Part shown: positions 10,206-18,861 of the stretch, one piece after another
Position numbering within the stretch: position 1 is the first letter of the stretch
Layout of the letters: each line of letters opens with the position of its first letter
From: Kiritimatiellia bacterium
GTDB lineage: Bacteria; Verrucomicrobiota; Kiritimatiellia; PWTM01
NCBI GenBank assembly: GCA_026417735.1
Contig: JAOACR010000015.1
Location: 1 to 64,000 of the forward strand
Direction of reading: 5' to 3'
Length of the DNA stretch: 64,000 nucleotides
The notes under the pieces: model-generated
Told to the model about the DNA's origin: nothing
Database searches by the model: none
Seen by the model: only the letters and a program-made list of their open reading frames with translations
Translations under genes and position numbers: made by a program

Positions 10206-11492
10206 TCACCGCTTCGCTTTGGTTTCCGCCGCCAGCCCCGGCAGCTGGTACACGCCCGGTACCGCGACGGGCGGCACCGGCATCGGATCGCTCAGCTTCA
10301 GATCCGGTTTCGGTCGCAAATCCAGTTCGCACCGCTGCAGGAACCACTCCCGTTTCATCTGCTGCCGCGTGTAAGCCGACTCGCGCGCGATGATTGCGCA
10401 CATCGTGCTCTCGGTCACCTGCCGCGCCTCGTTCAGATACGGCCCTCCCCGAATGCTCTCGATCAGGTGACGGTGCTCCTCCACATACGGGTTCGGCGTC
10501 GGCCCCTCATAGCGCCACTTCGTTTCACCCTCGATCACGCCCGCACAGTTGCTCCACCCTTTGGTGCCCACCACCCGCTCGCTGACGTTGCCCGCCGACC
10601 CCTCGATCTGGCGGCACATGCTGATCGTGCGAACGTCACCGGGATAGAAAAATTCGGTGCCAAAATGGTCGTAAATGTGCCCGTACTCCGGCCCGGTCCG
10701 GAACTGCCGGCCCCCGAGCGAGTGCACCTGCTCCGGCAGCGCGCCAAACGCCCAGTTGATCACATCAATGTTGTGCACGTGCTGCTCGACGATGTGATCG
10801 CCCGACAGCCAGACAAAATAGAGCCAGTTGCGCAGCTGCCACTCGAGGTCGCTCTGGTTCGGTGCGCGCTTTTTCACCCACAGCCCCCCTTGGTTCCAGT
10901 AGCACTGCGCCGAAACGATCCTCCCGATCGCCCCGTCGTGGATCCGCTTCATCGTCTCGACGTACTTCGGATCGTGCCGCCGCTGCGTGCCCGCGGCGAC
11001 GGAAAGCTTCCTCGCCACCGACTTCTCCGCCGCCTCCAGCATCTGCCGCACCCCCGCCGCGCAGACCGCCACCGGCTTCTCGGTAAAAATGTGTTTGCCT
11101 GCCTCCACCGCCGCGCTGAAATGCAGCGGTCGAAACCCCGGGGGCGTCGCCAGGATGACCATGTCCACCTCCGGGAGCGCCAGCACCTCCCGGTAGGCAT
11201 CCAAACCCACGAAGCAACGGTTGTCTGGCACCTTGTACTTCGCCTTTAAGCCGCTCAGGCGGTCCGCGAACACGTCCGCCAGCGCAACGATCTGCACACC
11301 CGGCGCCGCCTCGACGCAGTTGTCGGCCGCGCCAGAGCCACGCCCCCCGCAGCCAATCACACCCACCCGGATCGTGTCGGTGGCGGCCGTGAACGCCACC
11401 CGCGGCGCAGCACCGGCCAGCGCCAGACCGCCCGCCGCCGCCGCCGTACGCCCGAGAAACTGCCGCCGCTTCATCCTTACGCTGTCTGCCAT
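10206..11492 (-). CDS. Gfo/Idh/MocA family oxidoreductase (paralogue 2, Tat signal)
   Basis: 428 aa. It opens with a twin-arginine signal (KRRQFLGRTAAAAGGLALAG), so it is probably exported folded with its cofactor to the periplasm. NAD(P)-binding VGVIGCGGRGSGAADNC follows, then FTEKPVAVCA and HVHNIDVINWAFG. It shares long blocks with paralogue 1, such as MKRIHDGAIG and WLSGDxIVEQH. Three ATGs compete; 11492 has AAGGAG at 6 nt, while 11498 would sit directly on that site. First gene of the pair, behind a plausible promoter at 11553-11582. Exported members of the family are typical of PVC polysaccharide users. Confidence 0.93.
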   Translation of the reverse strand: MADSVRMKRRQFLGRTAAAAGGLALAGAAPRVAFTAATDTIRVGVIGCGGRGSGAADNCVEAAPGVQIVALADVFADRLSGLKAKYKVPDNRCFVGLDAYREVLALPEVDMVILATPPGFRPLHFSAAVEAGKHIFTEKPVAVCAAGVRQMLEAAEKSVARKLSVAAGTQRRHDPKYVETMKRIHDGAIGRIVSAQCYWNQGGLWVKKRAPNQSDLEWQLRNWLYFVWLSGDHIVEQHVHNIDVINWAFGALPEQVHSLGGRQFRTGPEYGHIYDHFGTEFFYPGDVRTISMCRQIEGSAGNVSERVVGTKGWSNCAGVIEGETKWRYEGPTPNPYVEEHRHLIESIRGGPYLNEARQVTESTMCAIIARESAYTRQQMKREWFLQRCELDLRPKPDLKLSDPMPVPPVAVPGVYQLPGLAAETKAKR

Positions 11493-11552
11493 GGCCATCT
11501 CCTTGTCGGTCGACCGGTGCGAGTGCGCATCGTACCGGCACAACAGCAGCGC

Positions 11553-11582
11553 ACTATAGCGCCCGCCCGCGTCGCTGCACAA
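11553..11582 (-). promoter_or_regulatory. Putative promoter of the Gfo/Idh/MocA pair
   Basis: On the minus strand TTGTGC (11577-11582), an 18-nt spacer and TATAGT (11553-11558). The -10 lies inside gcgcactatagcgc, nearly the same string as at the symporter promoter at 15694-15723. Judged by eye. Confidence 0.42.
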
Positions 11583-11706
11583 GCCTGACCGCGCCGCCGG
11601 CATCACAGGTGCCGCCGCCGCTCATCGCTTGCAGCAACGCTCGGCGAGGCGTAGGGTGTCACCAGACGTCGCTACAACGTACGAACATTCACGAGGAGGC
11701 CGTCAC

Positions 11707-12525
11707 ATGCGCCCGTGGTCACTGCCCGCTCTCGCCGCCCTCGCGGTGTTCAGCGCCGGATGCATCGAGAGTCGAATGGTCGTCCACCTGAAGCCAGACG
11801 GCTCCGGCACCATCGTCGCGGAAGACTGCTTCTCGCCCCAACTCACTGCGATGCTGACGCAGTTTGGACAGACCGTCACCGGCACCGGCGCGGTGGCCGG
11901 CGCCAGCGACCCGTTGGCGATGTTCAAGGACCAGATCGAACGGAAAACCAAAGATCTCGGCGGACACGTCCGCCTGGTGCGAAAGGAACCCGCGACCAAT
12001 GCGGCCGGTTGGGCCGGGATCCGGCTCACGTATGCGTTCGACGACATCCGGCAGGTGATGTTGCCCCTGGGCGGCGCCGGCCAGGAGGAAGAAGAAGACA
12101 AACCCTCGGAACACTTCCGGGTCGAGTTCGAGCGAGGCCGTCCCGCGGTGCTGCGGCTGCTGCCGCCGGCCGCGACCGCCGCCGCGCCGGCCGGCCAGAC
12201 CACTGCGCCCGCCACACCCGATGCGAACAGCGCCCAAATGGCCACGATGATGGCACCAATGCTCGCCGGTATGCGCATCGCGCTCGAGCTACGCTTCGAC
12301 GGAACGGTGCTCGGCGCCGAGGGTGCGGAGGTCAACGCCGACCGGCGCAGCGTCACGTTGCTCGACATCGCGATGGACAAACTTATGGGGAACCCCCAGG
12401 CGATGCAGCTGATGATGAACCAGTCGATGCCTGACTCCGAAAAGAGCCGCCGGCTACGGGAGCTGAACATCGCGGGAGTTCGCACCGTCGATCCGAGCCG
12501 CCCAGTCGTGATCCGCTTCGAATAA
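11707..12525 (+). CDS. Putative lipoprotein of unknown function
   Basis: 272 aa. The N-terminus is a lipoprotein-type signal (hydrophobic run ending VFSAGC, Cys19), so it is probably anchored in the envelope. The mature part starts with MVVHLKPDGSGTIVAEDCFS, a beta-hairpin-like opening also seen in uncharacterised PVC lipoproteins, and continues with an acidic linker and a Pro/Ala/Thr-rich segment (about residues 155-180). The last third is mixed alpha/beta (LELRFDGTVLGAEGAEV). GAGGAGG with 7-nt spacing supports ATG 11707. It stands alone, divergent from the Gfo/Idh/MocA pair and convergent with the galactokinase gene. No function assigned. Confidence 0.82.
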   Translation: MRPWSLPALAALAVFSAGCIESRMVVHLKPDGSGTIVAEDCFSPQLTAMLTQFGQTVTGTGAVAGASDPLAMFKDQIERKTKDLGGHVRLVRKEPATNAAGWAGIRLTYAFDDIRQVMLPLGGAGQEEEEDKPSEHFRVEFERGRPAVLRLLPPAATAAAPAGQTTAPATPDANSAQMATMMAPMLAGMRIALELRFDGTVLGAEGAEVNADRRSVTLLDIAMDKLMGNPQAMQLMMNQSMPDSEKSRRLRELNIAGVRTVDPSRPVVIRFE

Positions 12526-12579
12526 GCCAACCGGCACGGCCCGCCGCTCCGAGCGCCCGGACGAAGAGCGCGGTGCCGC

Positions 12580-13821
12580 TCACCCCGCCAGCCGGCGGAC
12601 GTCGACGCCATCCACCAGCGAAAGCTCATGGACGGCGAACTTGCCGGCCAGCGCGGGATGGCACAAGGGATAGGCGGTCTCGATCACCCGGCGCAGCCGG
12701 CGCCCCGCCGACGCCAGCACGAGCGCTCCCGCCGAGCCCTTGTCTCCCCCGCCGAGCATCCGCTCGCCCAACACGCCGGGCACGGTGCGGGCCAGGTCGC
12801 ACATGGTCTCCAGTTCCCGCCCGGAAATTTCGTAGTCGTCGCGCAGACCATGACCGTCCGCCCGCAACACCGCGCCCACCGTCGCCAGATCACCCGCCCG
12901 CCAGGCGCGCAGCATCCGGCGAAAGCGACGCTGCGCATGGAAGATGTAGGTCAGGCGCCGGCAATGCGCGGGATGCGACGCTCCGAAGCGCTCGAGAATT
13001 TGGCGGTACAATGCCGCATCGCGCACGTCCGAGAGCTGCCGGATGCCAAACTCCGGTGCCGCCAGCGCGACGAGCTCCTCGCACTCGGCGCGCCGGATCC
13101 GATAGGTGGATTTCTCCAGCCCGGGGCGCTCCGTGCCGGTGTCCAGGCTGACCAGTCGGAACGCCGGCGCCGACGCCCCCAAGGGAATGTGCCGCACCGC
13201 ACGGGTCGCCGGGCAGTAGTAGGTGCCCATTCCCGCTCTCGCAAACAAAATCATGATCTGGTCCAGCTGGCCGCACGGCGAGCCGATGTAGTCGTTCTCC
13301 ACCGCCTGCGCCATGTCCACCACCCGCAGCGGCGCCGGCGGCGACACGCCGTTGACCTCCAGCATCGTCAGCAGCAGGTTCAGTGTAAGCGACGCGGAAC
13401 GCGACATGCCCCCGCCCGGAATGTTCCCAATCAACACCCCGTCCCACCCCCGAGCGACCGGAAATCCCTCCCGCCGCAACACCCAGACCACCCCGTACGG
13501 GAACCGCGCCCACGACTCGTTCACCGTGCGCGGCGGCGGCACCTCTCCGCCGCGGATCTCCACCACCCCGTCCTCAGGAAAGTTCGCGCTGTACAGCCGG
13601 ATCCGGTCCGTTCCGTTCGCACGGTACGCCAACCAGATGAACCGGTCCGTGCCCACGCCAAACAGATCCGTTCCGTTGTAATCGCCGTGTTCGACACCCA
13701 GGCAAAAGCGGGAGGACGTGCGCCGGATCCATCCCCCATCGACCCGCAACCTGGTCCGGACGGCCAGCCTCCGCAATGCCGCGACCGCCTCGCCGTCCGT
13801 CTGTACGTTCGCCGCGCTCAT
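12580..13821 (-). CDS. Divergent galactokinase (GHMP kinase family)
   Basis: ATP-dependent sugar kinase, 413 aa, expected to phosphorylate galactose or a related sugar at C1. Motif 1 is altered (RFCLGVEHGDYNGTD where galactokinases have GRVNLIGEHTDYN), but motif 2 (IPGGGMSRSASL), the catalytic Asp region (GSPCGQLDQIM) and motif 3 (GGGDKGSAGALV) are intact. Specificity may therefore differ from classical GalK. ATG 13821 lies 7 nt after the symporter stop with a G-rich site before it. With the upstream SSS symporter it forms an uptake-and-phosphorylation pair. No galT or galE is in the window. Confidence 0.85.
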   Translation of the reverse strand: MSAANVQTDGEAVAALRRLAVRTRLRVDGGWIRRTSSRFCLGVEHGDYNGTDLFGVGTDRFIWLAYRANGTDRIRLYSANFPEDGVVEIRGGEVPPPRTVNESWARFPYGVVWVLRREGFPVARGWDGVLIGNIPGGGMSRSASLTLNLLLTMLEVNGVSPPAPLRVVDMAQAVENDYIGSPCGQLDQIMILFARAGMGTYYCPATRAVRHIPLGASAPAFRLVSLDTGTERPGLEKSTYRIRRAECEELVALAAPEFGIRQLSDVRDAALYRQILERFGASHPAHCRRLTYIFHAQRRFRRMLRAWRAGDLATVGAVLRADGHGLRDDYEISGRELETMCDLARTVPGVLGERMLGGGDKGSAGALVLASAGRRLRRVIETAYPLCHPALAGKFAVHELSLVDGVDVRRLAG

Positions 13822-13828
13822 CCCCCGC

Positions 13829-15646
13829 TCACCAGAACGCAATGTAGAGCCCCAACGTCACCAGCACCACCAAGCCGCCGAACACCATCGCGCCACGTGA
13901 CGAGCGCACGTCCACTCGACCGCTCGCCCGAAACTCCACCGGCTGGGGCAGAGGCCGCGCCCACCCGATCAGCTGCATCACCGCCATCACTGCAAAAAAG
14001 CAGATCGCCATGCGGTCGAGAAATGCCACCGAGGGCCATCGCCATGCGATCAGGCCATAGAGGATGGGGTTCAAGAGCAAGCCCACCACGCCGGCAATGC
14101 CGGGCGCGCGACGGTTCAAAAGCCCGAAAACGAACACCGCGAGGATCCCCGGCGACACATACCCTTGAAACTCCTGGATGTACTTGAAGATGCCGCCAAA
14201 CCGGGGATCGTCCAGCAGCGGAGAGATCACACAGCCGATCACCACAAACACGCCAACGCAGATCCGGCCCATCGCCACCAGCAGGCGCTGCGAGGCGTCT
14301 CTCTTCAGATACTTCGCAAACACGTCCATCGTAAAAATCGTCGAAGCGGCGTTCAGCACTGCGGCGAGCGAACTGACGATCGCTCCCAGCATCGCTGCCA
14401 GCACAAAGCCCATCACCCCGCGGTTGCGCGGCACCAGCCGCCCAATCAGCAGCGCCAGCGCCGAATCATGCTTGTGCGACACCGGCCGCCGGATTGTCGG
14501 CGACCGACCCGCCGCGGTCGCGCGCTCGCGCGCCGCCGCATTGTGCAACTCGATCCGCGCGGCAAGCGGTGCCAGCTTCGGGCGGCTCGCCAGGTCAGGG
14601 GGCAGCTCGAATACGTCGGTGGAGTTCGCGGACGCCATCGCGCTTTCCACCAGCCGAACAAAATCATCCTCCGCGCGCGCCGCCATCTCGCCGCTGAACA
14701 GGTTGAACGCCGCCATGCCCGGAAACACGATGATGAACGGGATCAGCAGCTTCAGCGCCGCCGCAAACACGATGCCCTTCTGGCCCTCCCGCAGCGAGGC
14801 CGACCCCAGAACCCGCTGGGTGATGTACTGATTGAGGCCCCAGTAGTAGAAATTCGGAATCCAGAGCCCCACCACCAGCGCCGTCCATGGGATGTTCAGG
14901 TCCGTGCGGGGCAGCACCATGTGCAGCTTCGCACGGTTGAGCGCCAATAGCCGCGCCCAGCCGCCCTCCGGCAACACCGCCACCGCCGCCCCCGCGCCAT
15001 CGACCAGCTCCGCCGGCGACGCCGCGCCCAGCCGCCGCAGCGTGAAGAACAGGATCGCGCCACCCCCGAGCACCAGCGCGCTGCCCTGAATCAGGTCCGC
15101 CCATGCGCACGCCTTCAACCCTCCGAACGCGACATAGGCCGCCGCGATCAGCCCCATCACCCAACAGGCGGCGACCAGCGAAATCGAGTAGCCGTTGTCG
15201 CGCAGCAGGTCCCGCATCGTCAGCGCACCCGCATAGATCACGCCGGAGAGGCTCACGCCGATCAGGATGATCATCATGAACACCGCCATGATCAGCCGAG
15301 CCCAGTGGTTGTAGCGGTGTTCGAGGAACTCCGGAATCGTGTAGATGCCCGCACGCAGAAAGTACGGCAGGAACGCAAACGCGACGACCACCAGCGTGAT
15401 CGCCGCCATCCACTCGTAGCTGGCGATCGCGATCCCGAGATAGTTCGCCGCACTGCCCGACATGCCGACGAACTGCTCGGCCGAAATGTTCGCCGCGATC
15501 AGCGAGATGCCGATCAACCACCACGTCAGCCCCCGGCCAGCCAGAAAATACGCCTCGCTGTCGCCCTCGTGACGAGACTTCAACATCCCGACCGCGAGCA
15601 CCGCCGCGATGAACCCGACAAACACCAGCAGGTCCAGCACGCCCAT
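13829..15646 (-). CDS. Sodium/solute symporter (SSS family), probably sugar
   Basis: 605 aa with about 14 hydrophobic helices. Family features include AYFLAGRGLTWWLIGISLIAANISAEQFVGMSG near residues 32-63 (landmark only), FAFLPYFLRAGIYTIPEFLEHRY, and AMLGAIVSSLAAVLNAASTIFTMD, all typical of SGLT-like Na+/sugar cotransporters. A charged insert of about 60 residues lies near residues 330-400. It would import a sugar with Na+, which fits the Na+-NQR operon elsewhere in the window. It is followed at 7 nt by the galactokinase-like gene, and preceded by an AraC regulator in the same direction. Confidence 0.93.
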   Translation of the reverse strand: MGVLDLLVFVGFIAAVLAVGMLKSRHEGDSEAYFLAGRGLTWWLIGISLIAANISAEQFVGMSGSAANYLGIAIASYEWMAAITLVVVAFAFLPYFLRAGIYTIPEFLEHRYNHWARLIMAVFMMIILIGVSLSGVIYAGALTMRDLLRDNGYSISLVAACWVMGLIAAAYVAFGGLKACAWADLIQGSALVLGGGAILFFTLRRLGAASPAELVDGAGAAVAVLPEGGWARLLALNRAKLHMVLPRTDLNIPWTALVVGLWIPNFYYWGLNQYITQRVLGSASLREGQKGIVFAAALKLLIPFIIVFPGMAAFNLFSGEMAARAEDDFVRLVESAMASANSTDVFELPPDLASRPKLAPLAARIELHNAAARERATAAGRSPTIRRPVSHKHDSALALLIGRLVPRNRGVMGFVLAAMLGAIVSSLAAVLNAASTIFTMDVFAKYLKRDASQRLLVAMGRICVGVFVVIGCVISPLLDDPRFGGIFKYIQEFQGYVSPGILAVFVFGLLNRRAPGIAGVVGLLLNPILYGLIAWRWPSVAFLDRMAICFFAVMAVMQLIGWARPLPQPVEFRASGRVDVRSSRGAMVFGGLVVLVTLGLYIAFW

Positions 15647-15693
15647 CGCTCAACCTCCCAAGCCCCGCCGACCGCGGCCGGCGGTCGCGGCGC

Positions 15694-15723
15694 ACTATAT
15701 CGACCGCCGCGCCTGCGCAGCAA
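15694..15723 (-). promoter_or_regulatory. Putative promoter of the symporter-galactokinase unit
   Basis: Minus strand TTGCTG (15718-15723), 18-nt spacer, TATAGT (15694-15699). Its -35 lies inside the end of the AraC gene. The spacer length and the string gcgcactata match the element at 11553-11582, suggesting shared promoter architecture. Confidence 0.42.
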
Positions 15724-16636
15724 GCCACCGCCCGCCCGCTGCGCCGCCCTGCGCGCGTGCCCGGTAGGCGCTCGGCGTGACGCCGACCTTCGCGTGAAAG
15801 AGCCTCGAAAAGTAGTGCACGCCTCCGATGCCCACCCGCCATGCCACTTCCTGAATCGTCAGCGAGGTGGACCGCAGCAATTCGCAAGCCCGATTGATCC
15901 GCAGCTGCAAATGGTACTGCGCCGGCGAAAACCCGGTAAACGCGCGGAACTTCCTCCGAAACCACGAGTAGCTCACGTGCAACTCCCGTGCGAGCGCGCG
16001 CATGTCCAGCTCCCGATCCGCACACTCCGCCATCTTTGCGCGCGCCTTCAATACCGCCTCCGCCACAGCGTTCCCGGACAGCTGCCGACGCCGCTCCTCC
16101 ACTTCCGCGCGAGCCAGCACCTCGTGGATCCAGGCCGCGATCAGCGCGCGACTCCCGTACCGCTCATGCCGCAGCTCGTCCAAGATTTTCTCGTACACGT
16201 CCACCAGCGCGCGACATTCGCCGGGCTCCCGGATCGGCCGGCGCGGATCAAAACCGTGGCGCGCCATCATCGCCGCCACCTCGGAACCCGAGAACGCCAA
16301 CCAGTACTCGTCCCAGCCGGTCCTCCGCGCCGGGGTGTACCGATGCCAGACGCCGGGGAAGAGCGCCCAGATTTGCCCCGCCCGGACACGTCGGCGCCCC
16401 ACCTCCCGCGACTCAAACCAGCCGCTACCCCGCGTCAGATACACCAGCTGGTACTCGTCCAGCACCCGCCCGCGCCGCCAGGTGAAGTGGTGATCGGTCG
16501 GGTGCTGTGTGGGCGGATAGGGATGGCCCGCCGGCACGCTCGCAAATCCGCACCCAATCACGTACAGCGGCGCGCAGCGCATCGCCGCACTCACCGGCAG
16601 ATACCGGTGCCAGAACTTGGCCGGCGGCACGGACAT
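15695..16636 (-). CDS. AraC family transcriptional regulator
   Basis: 313 aa. The N-terminal half is a cupin-like sugar-sensing domain (HHFTWRRGRVLDEYQLVYLT, then GQIWALFPGVWHRY). The C-terminal 100 residues hold the two AraC helix-turn-helix motifs (MRALARELHVSYSWFRRKFR and IQEVAWRVGIGGVHYFSRLF). It lies directly upstream of the symporter and galactokinase genes and points the same way, so it probably controls that unit in response to its sugar. ATG 16636 is taken because the upstream extension lacks family similarity. Confidence 0.93.
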   Translation of the reverse strand: MSVPPAKFWHRYLPVSAAMRCAPLYVIGCGFASVPAGHPYPPTQHPTDHHFTWRRGRVLDEYQLVYLTRGSGWFESREVGRRRVRAGQIWALFPGVWHRYTPARRTGWDEYWLAFSGSEVAAMMARHGFDPRRPIREPGECRALVDVYEKILDELRHERYGSRALIAAWIHEVLARAEVEERRRQLSGNAVAEAVLKARAKMAECADRELDMRALARELHVSYSWFRRKFRAFTGFSPAQYHLQLRINRACELLRSTSLTIQEVAWRVGIGGVHYFSRLFHAKVGVTPSAYRARAQGGAAGGRWLAAQARRSI

Positions 16637-16729
16637 GCCCCCACTATGCGCGCACCGCCATCCGCTGTCCATTGCACGCGCCCCCGCCATCCGGCATGAT
16701 TCCCCGCTGGCGAAGGAGAGCGACTCCCG

Positions 16730-17818
16730 ATGACTGCGCCCACGTCACCCGCACTGCTGCTCGACGACCTCATCCGGCTCTCCCACGAGTTCGGCACCAT
16801 CGACTTCGTCCGTGGCGGCGGAGGCAACACCTCCGTCAAAACTGCGGATACCCTCTGGGTGAAACCCTCCGGCACCACACTCGCCGATCTCACCGCCGAA
16901 CGGCTCGTGCCGATGGACCGCGCGCGGCTCGCAGACCTCTATGCGATGACCCCGCCCGCCGACCCAGACGCCCGCGAGGCGATGGTCCGCGACGTGATGG
17001 CCGCCGCCCTGCGGCCCGGCGCCAGCGGCCGCCCCTCCGTCGAGGCACCCCTGCACGACACCTTCAGCCGACGTTTCGTCGTGCACACCCATCCCCCCCT
17101 CGTGAACGGGCTCACCTGCGCGGTCCACGGAGAGGCGGCCGCACGCGAGCTCTTTCCGGAAGCCATGTGGGTGCCGTACGTGGATCCCGGCTACACGCTG
17201 TGCATGGAAATCCGCCGCCGGCTCGCCGCCGTTCGCGCGACCCCCGCGGAACCGAACATCGTGCTGCTGCAAAACCATGGCGTCTTCATCGCCGCGGACA
17301 CGCCGGACGAAATCCGCACGCTCTACCGCCATCTGATGTCCACGCTCGCGGCCGCCTACGAGCAGCGGGGCGTCCGCCCCGTCTGGTCGCCCCCGCCGCC
17401 GGTACCGGAGCTGCGCGCCGAGTCGCTACGCGCGGAACTGCGCGCCGCGCTCGGACCGGACGCCGCCGCGATTCTGCTGCGCGGCCGCTTCGAAGTCGCC
17501 GAAGGCCCGCTCTCCCCCGACCACATCGTCTACGCACGGTCGTTTCCGATGACCGGCCCCCTCACCGCGGAAACCGCCGCGGAGTACCGCCAACGCCATG
17601 GCTTCCCGCCGCGCGTGGTCGTCGCGCCCGACGCAGTCGCGGGCGTCGGCGAGCGCCCCCGGATCGCCGAACTCGCAATCGATCTGGCCGAGGATGGCGC
17701 CTTCGTGCTGCGGCTCACCGCCGCCTTCGGCGGCCCCCGCTACCTCGACGACGCCGCCCGGCGGTTCATCGAGCACTGGGAAGTGGAGGCCTACCGTCAG
17801 AGCGTCGCCGCGCGCTGA
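16730..17818 (+). CDS. Class II aldolase, RhaD-type (stand-alone)
   Basis: 362 aa. Zinc-dependent class II aldolase/adducin fold. VRGGGGNTSVK (about 29-39) and TLWVKPSGT match the aldolase part of the bifunctional RhaD-type proteins (rhamnulose-1-phosphate aldolase/lactaldehyde dehydrogenase). Metal ligands are visible in HTHPPLVNGLTCAVHG and QNHGVFIAAD. The short-chain dehydrogenase half of RhaD is missing. It probably splits a ketose 1-phosphate into dihydroxyacetone phosphate and an aldehyde; the substrate is unknown. GGAG about 11 nt upstream supports ATG 16730. AraC genes lie on both sides. Confidence 0.85.
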   Translation: MTAPTSPALLLDDLIRLSHEFGTIDFVRGGGGNTSVKTADTLWVKPSGTTLADLTAERLVPMDRARLADLYAMTPPADPDAREAMVRDVMAAALRPGASGRPSVEAPLHDTFSRRFVVHTHPPLVNGLTCAVHGEAAARELFPEAMWVPYVDPGYTLCMEIRRRLAAVRATPAEPNIVLLQNHGVFIAADTPDEIRTLYRHLMSTLAAAYEQRGVRPVWSPPPPVPELRAESLRAELRAALGPDAAAILLRGRFEVAEGPLSPDHIVYARSFPMTGPLTAETAAEYRQRHGFPPRVVVAPDAVAGVGERPRIAELAIDLAEDGAFVLRLTAAFGGPRYLDDAARRFIEHWEVEAYRQSVAAR

Positions 17819-17892
17819 CGGCCCCCTTCACGGTCCAACGATTGGACGAAATCCCTCGCGTTGCCTCCAACCCTTGGACGCGCCCGCGACGC

Positions 17893-18801
17893 TCAGCGCC
17901 ACGCCCGCCGCCGGAGCTGGCGCGGTGACATCGCAAACAGCCGGCGTACGCAGCGGGAGAAATGAAACGGATTCGCAAAACCGCACCGGTCCGCAATCTC
18001 CGCCACGGACAGCCCCGTCTCGGTCAGCATCGCCGCACCGCGCTCGGTGCGCAGTCGCCAGAGGTACCGGGCGGGAGTTAGACCGGTCGCCGCTCGGAAC
18101 TTGTACAGCAGCGCGTTCGGGGAACAGCAGGCGGCACGACGGGCCCCCTCCAGACATTCCCGGTCGGCGAGGTGCCCCTCCATGTGCCGCAGCGCGCGCT
18201 GCACACACGGGTCGCGCCCCAGCGCCGCCGACGCCTCGCGCCGCAACCGCGCAAACTCCGCCAGCGCCGCGCGACCCAGCGCCTCGACCACCGCCCGCGC
18301 CGCCGCGTGCGCCGGCGGCGGCAACGAGAACGCCGCGGCGAAAATTTTCTCCAGCGCGTCCGACACGGCGACCCCCTCTGCCCCCCCCGCGAGCTCGCGC
18401 CGCAGCACGCCACCGACCAGCGACGGCGCCACCGAGCACCAGGAGTGATGCGTCTCGCCGTCCCGCGCAAACCGGAACAGCTCGCGATGCCCCGGCGTGA
18501 ACAGGTAGACCAGGCCCGGTAGAAGACGCCGTGCCGAACCGTCGACCCGCACCTCGCAGGCACCGCTGTGCAGCATCACCAGCTGATAGTCTCGCTGAAC
18601 CCGCGGGCCGCAGTATCCGCCCGGCTGGTAGCGCACTTGCCCAAACGAAACGTGACGCGTGCGCACCCCGCGGTGGTCCCACGCCACATGCACACCGTCG
18701 TAGTTCGGCCGCAGTTCGCCCACGGCGCCATGATGCGCCCGCCCGCGGCGCGGCGCAACCGAGGTTGTGGTCGCAGATATGTTTTTTGTGCTGCGGGTCA
18801 T
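17893..18801 (-). CDS. AraC family transcriptional regulator
   Basis: 302 aa. N-terminal cupin-like domain (YQLVMLHSGACEVRVDG, LLPGLVYLFTPGH). C-terminal AraC DNA-binding domain with two helix-turn-helix units, the second very typical (LSVAEIADRCGFANPFHFSR). Divergent from the URO-D/GH2 operon with only about 60 nt between the starts, so it most likely controls that operon and perhaps itself. The first 25 residues are poorly conserved in character, so a downstream start is possible. Confidence 0.92.
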   Translation of the reverse strand: MTRSTKNISATTTSVAPRRGRAHHGAVGELRPNYDGVHVAWDHRGVRTRHVSFGQVRYQPGGYCGPRVQRDYQLVMLHSGACEVRVDGSARRLLPGLVYLFTPGHRELFRFARDGETHHSWCSVAPSLVGGVLRRELAGGAEGVAVSDALEKIFAAAFSLPPPAHAAARAVVEALGRAALAEFARLRREASAALGRDPCVQRALRHMEGHLADRECLEGARRAACCSPNALLYKFRAATGLTPARYLWRLRTERGAAMLTETGLSVAEIADRCGFANPFHFSRCVRRLFAMSPRQLRRRAWR

Positions 18802-18847
18802 GGACCCGGACCGCGCGGTGTCACATCATCGAGCGCGGATTGCCCTC

Positions 18848-18856
18848 GGAGGTGAT
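18848..18856 (+). promoter_or_regulatory. Full-length Shine-Dalgarno site (GGAGGTGAT)
   Basis: GGAGGTGAT is complementary over nine bases to the usual 16S rRNA 3' end and sits 5 nt before ATG 18862. It fixes this start and suggests strong translation of the first gene of the operon. The same nonamer precedes the GH16 gene. Confidence 0.75.
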
Positions 18857-18861
18857 CGGCA

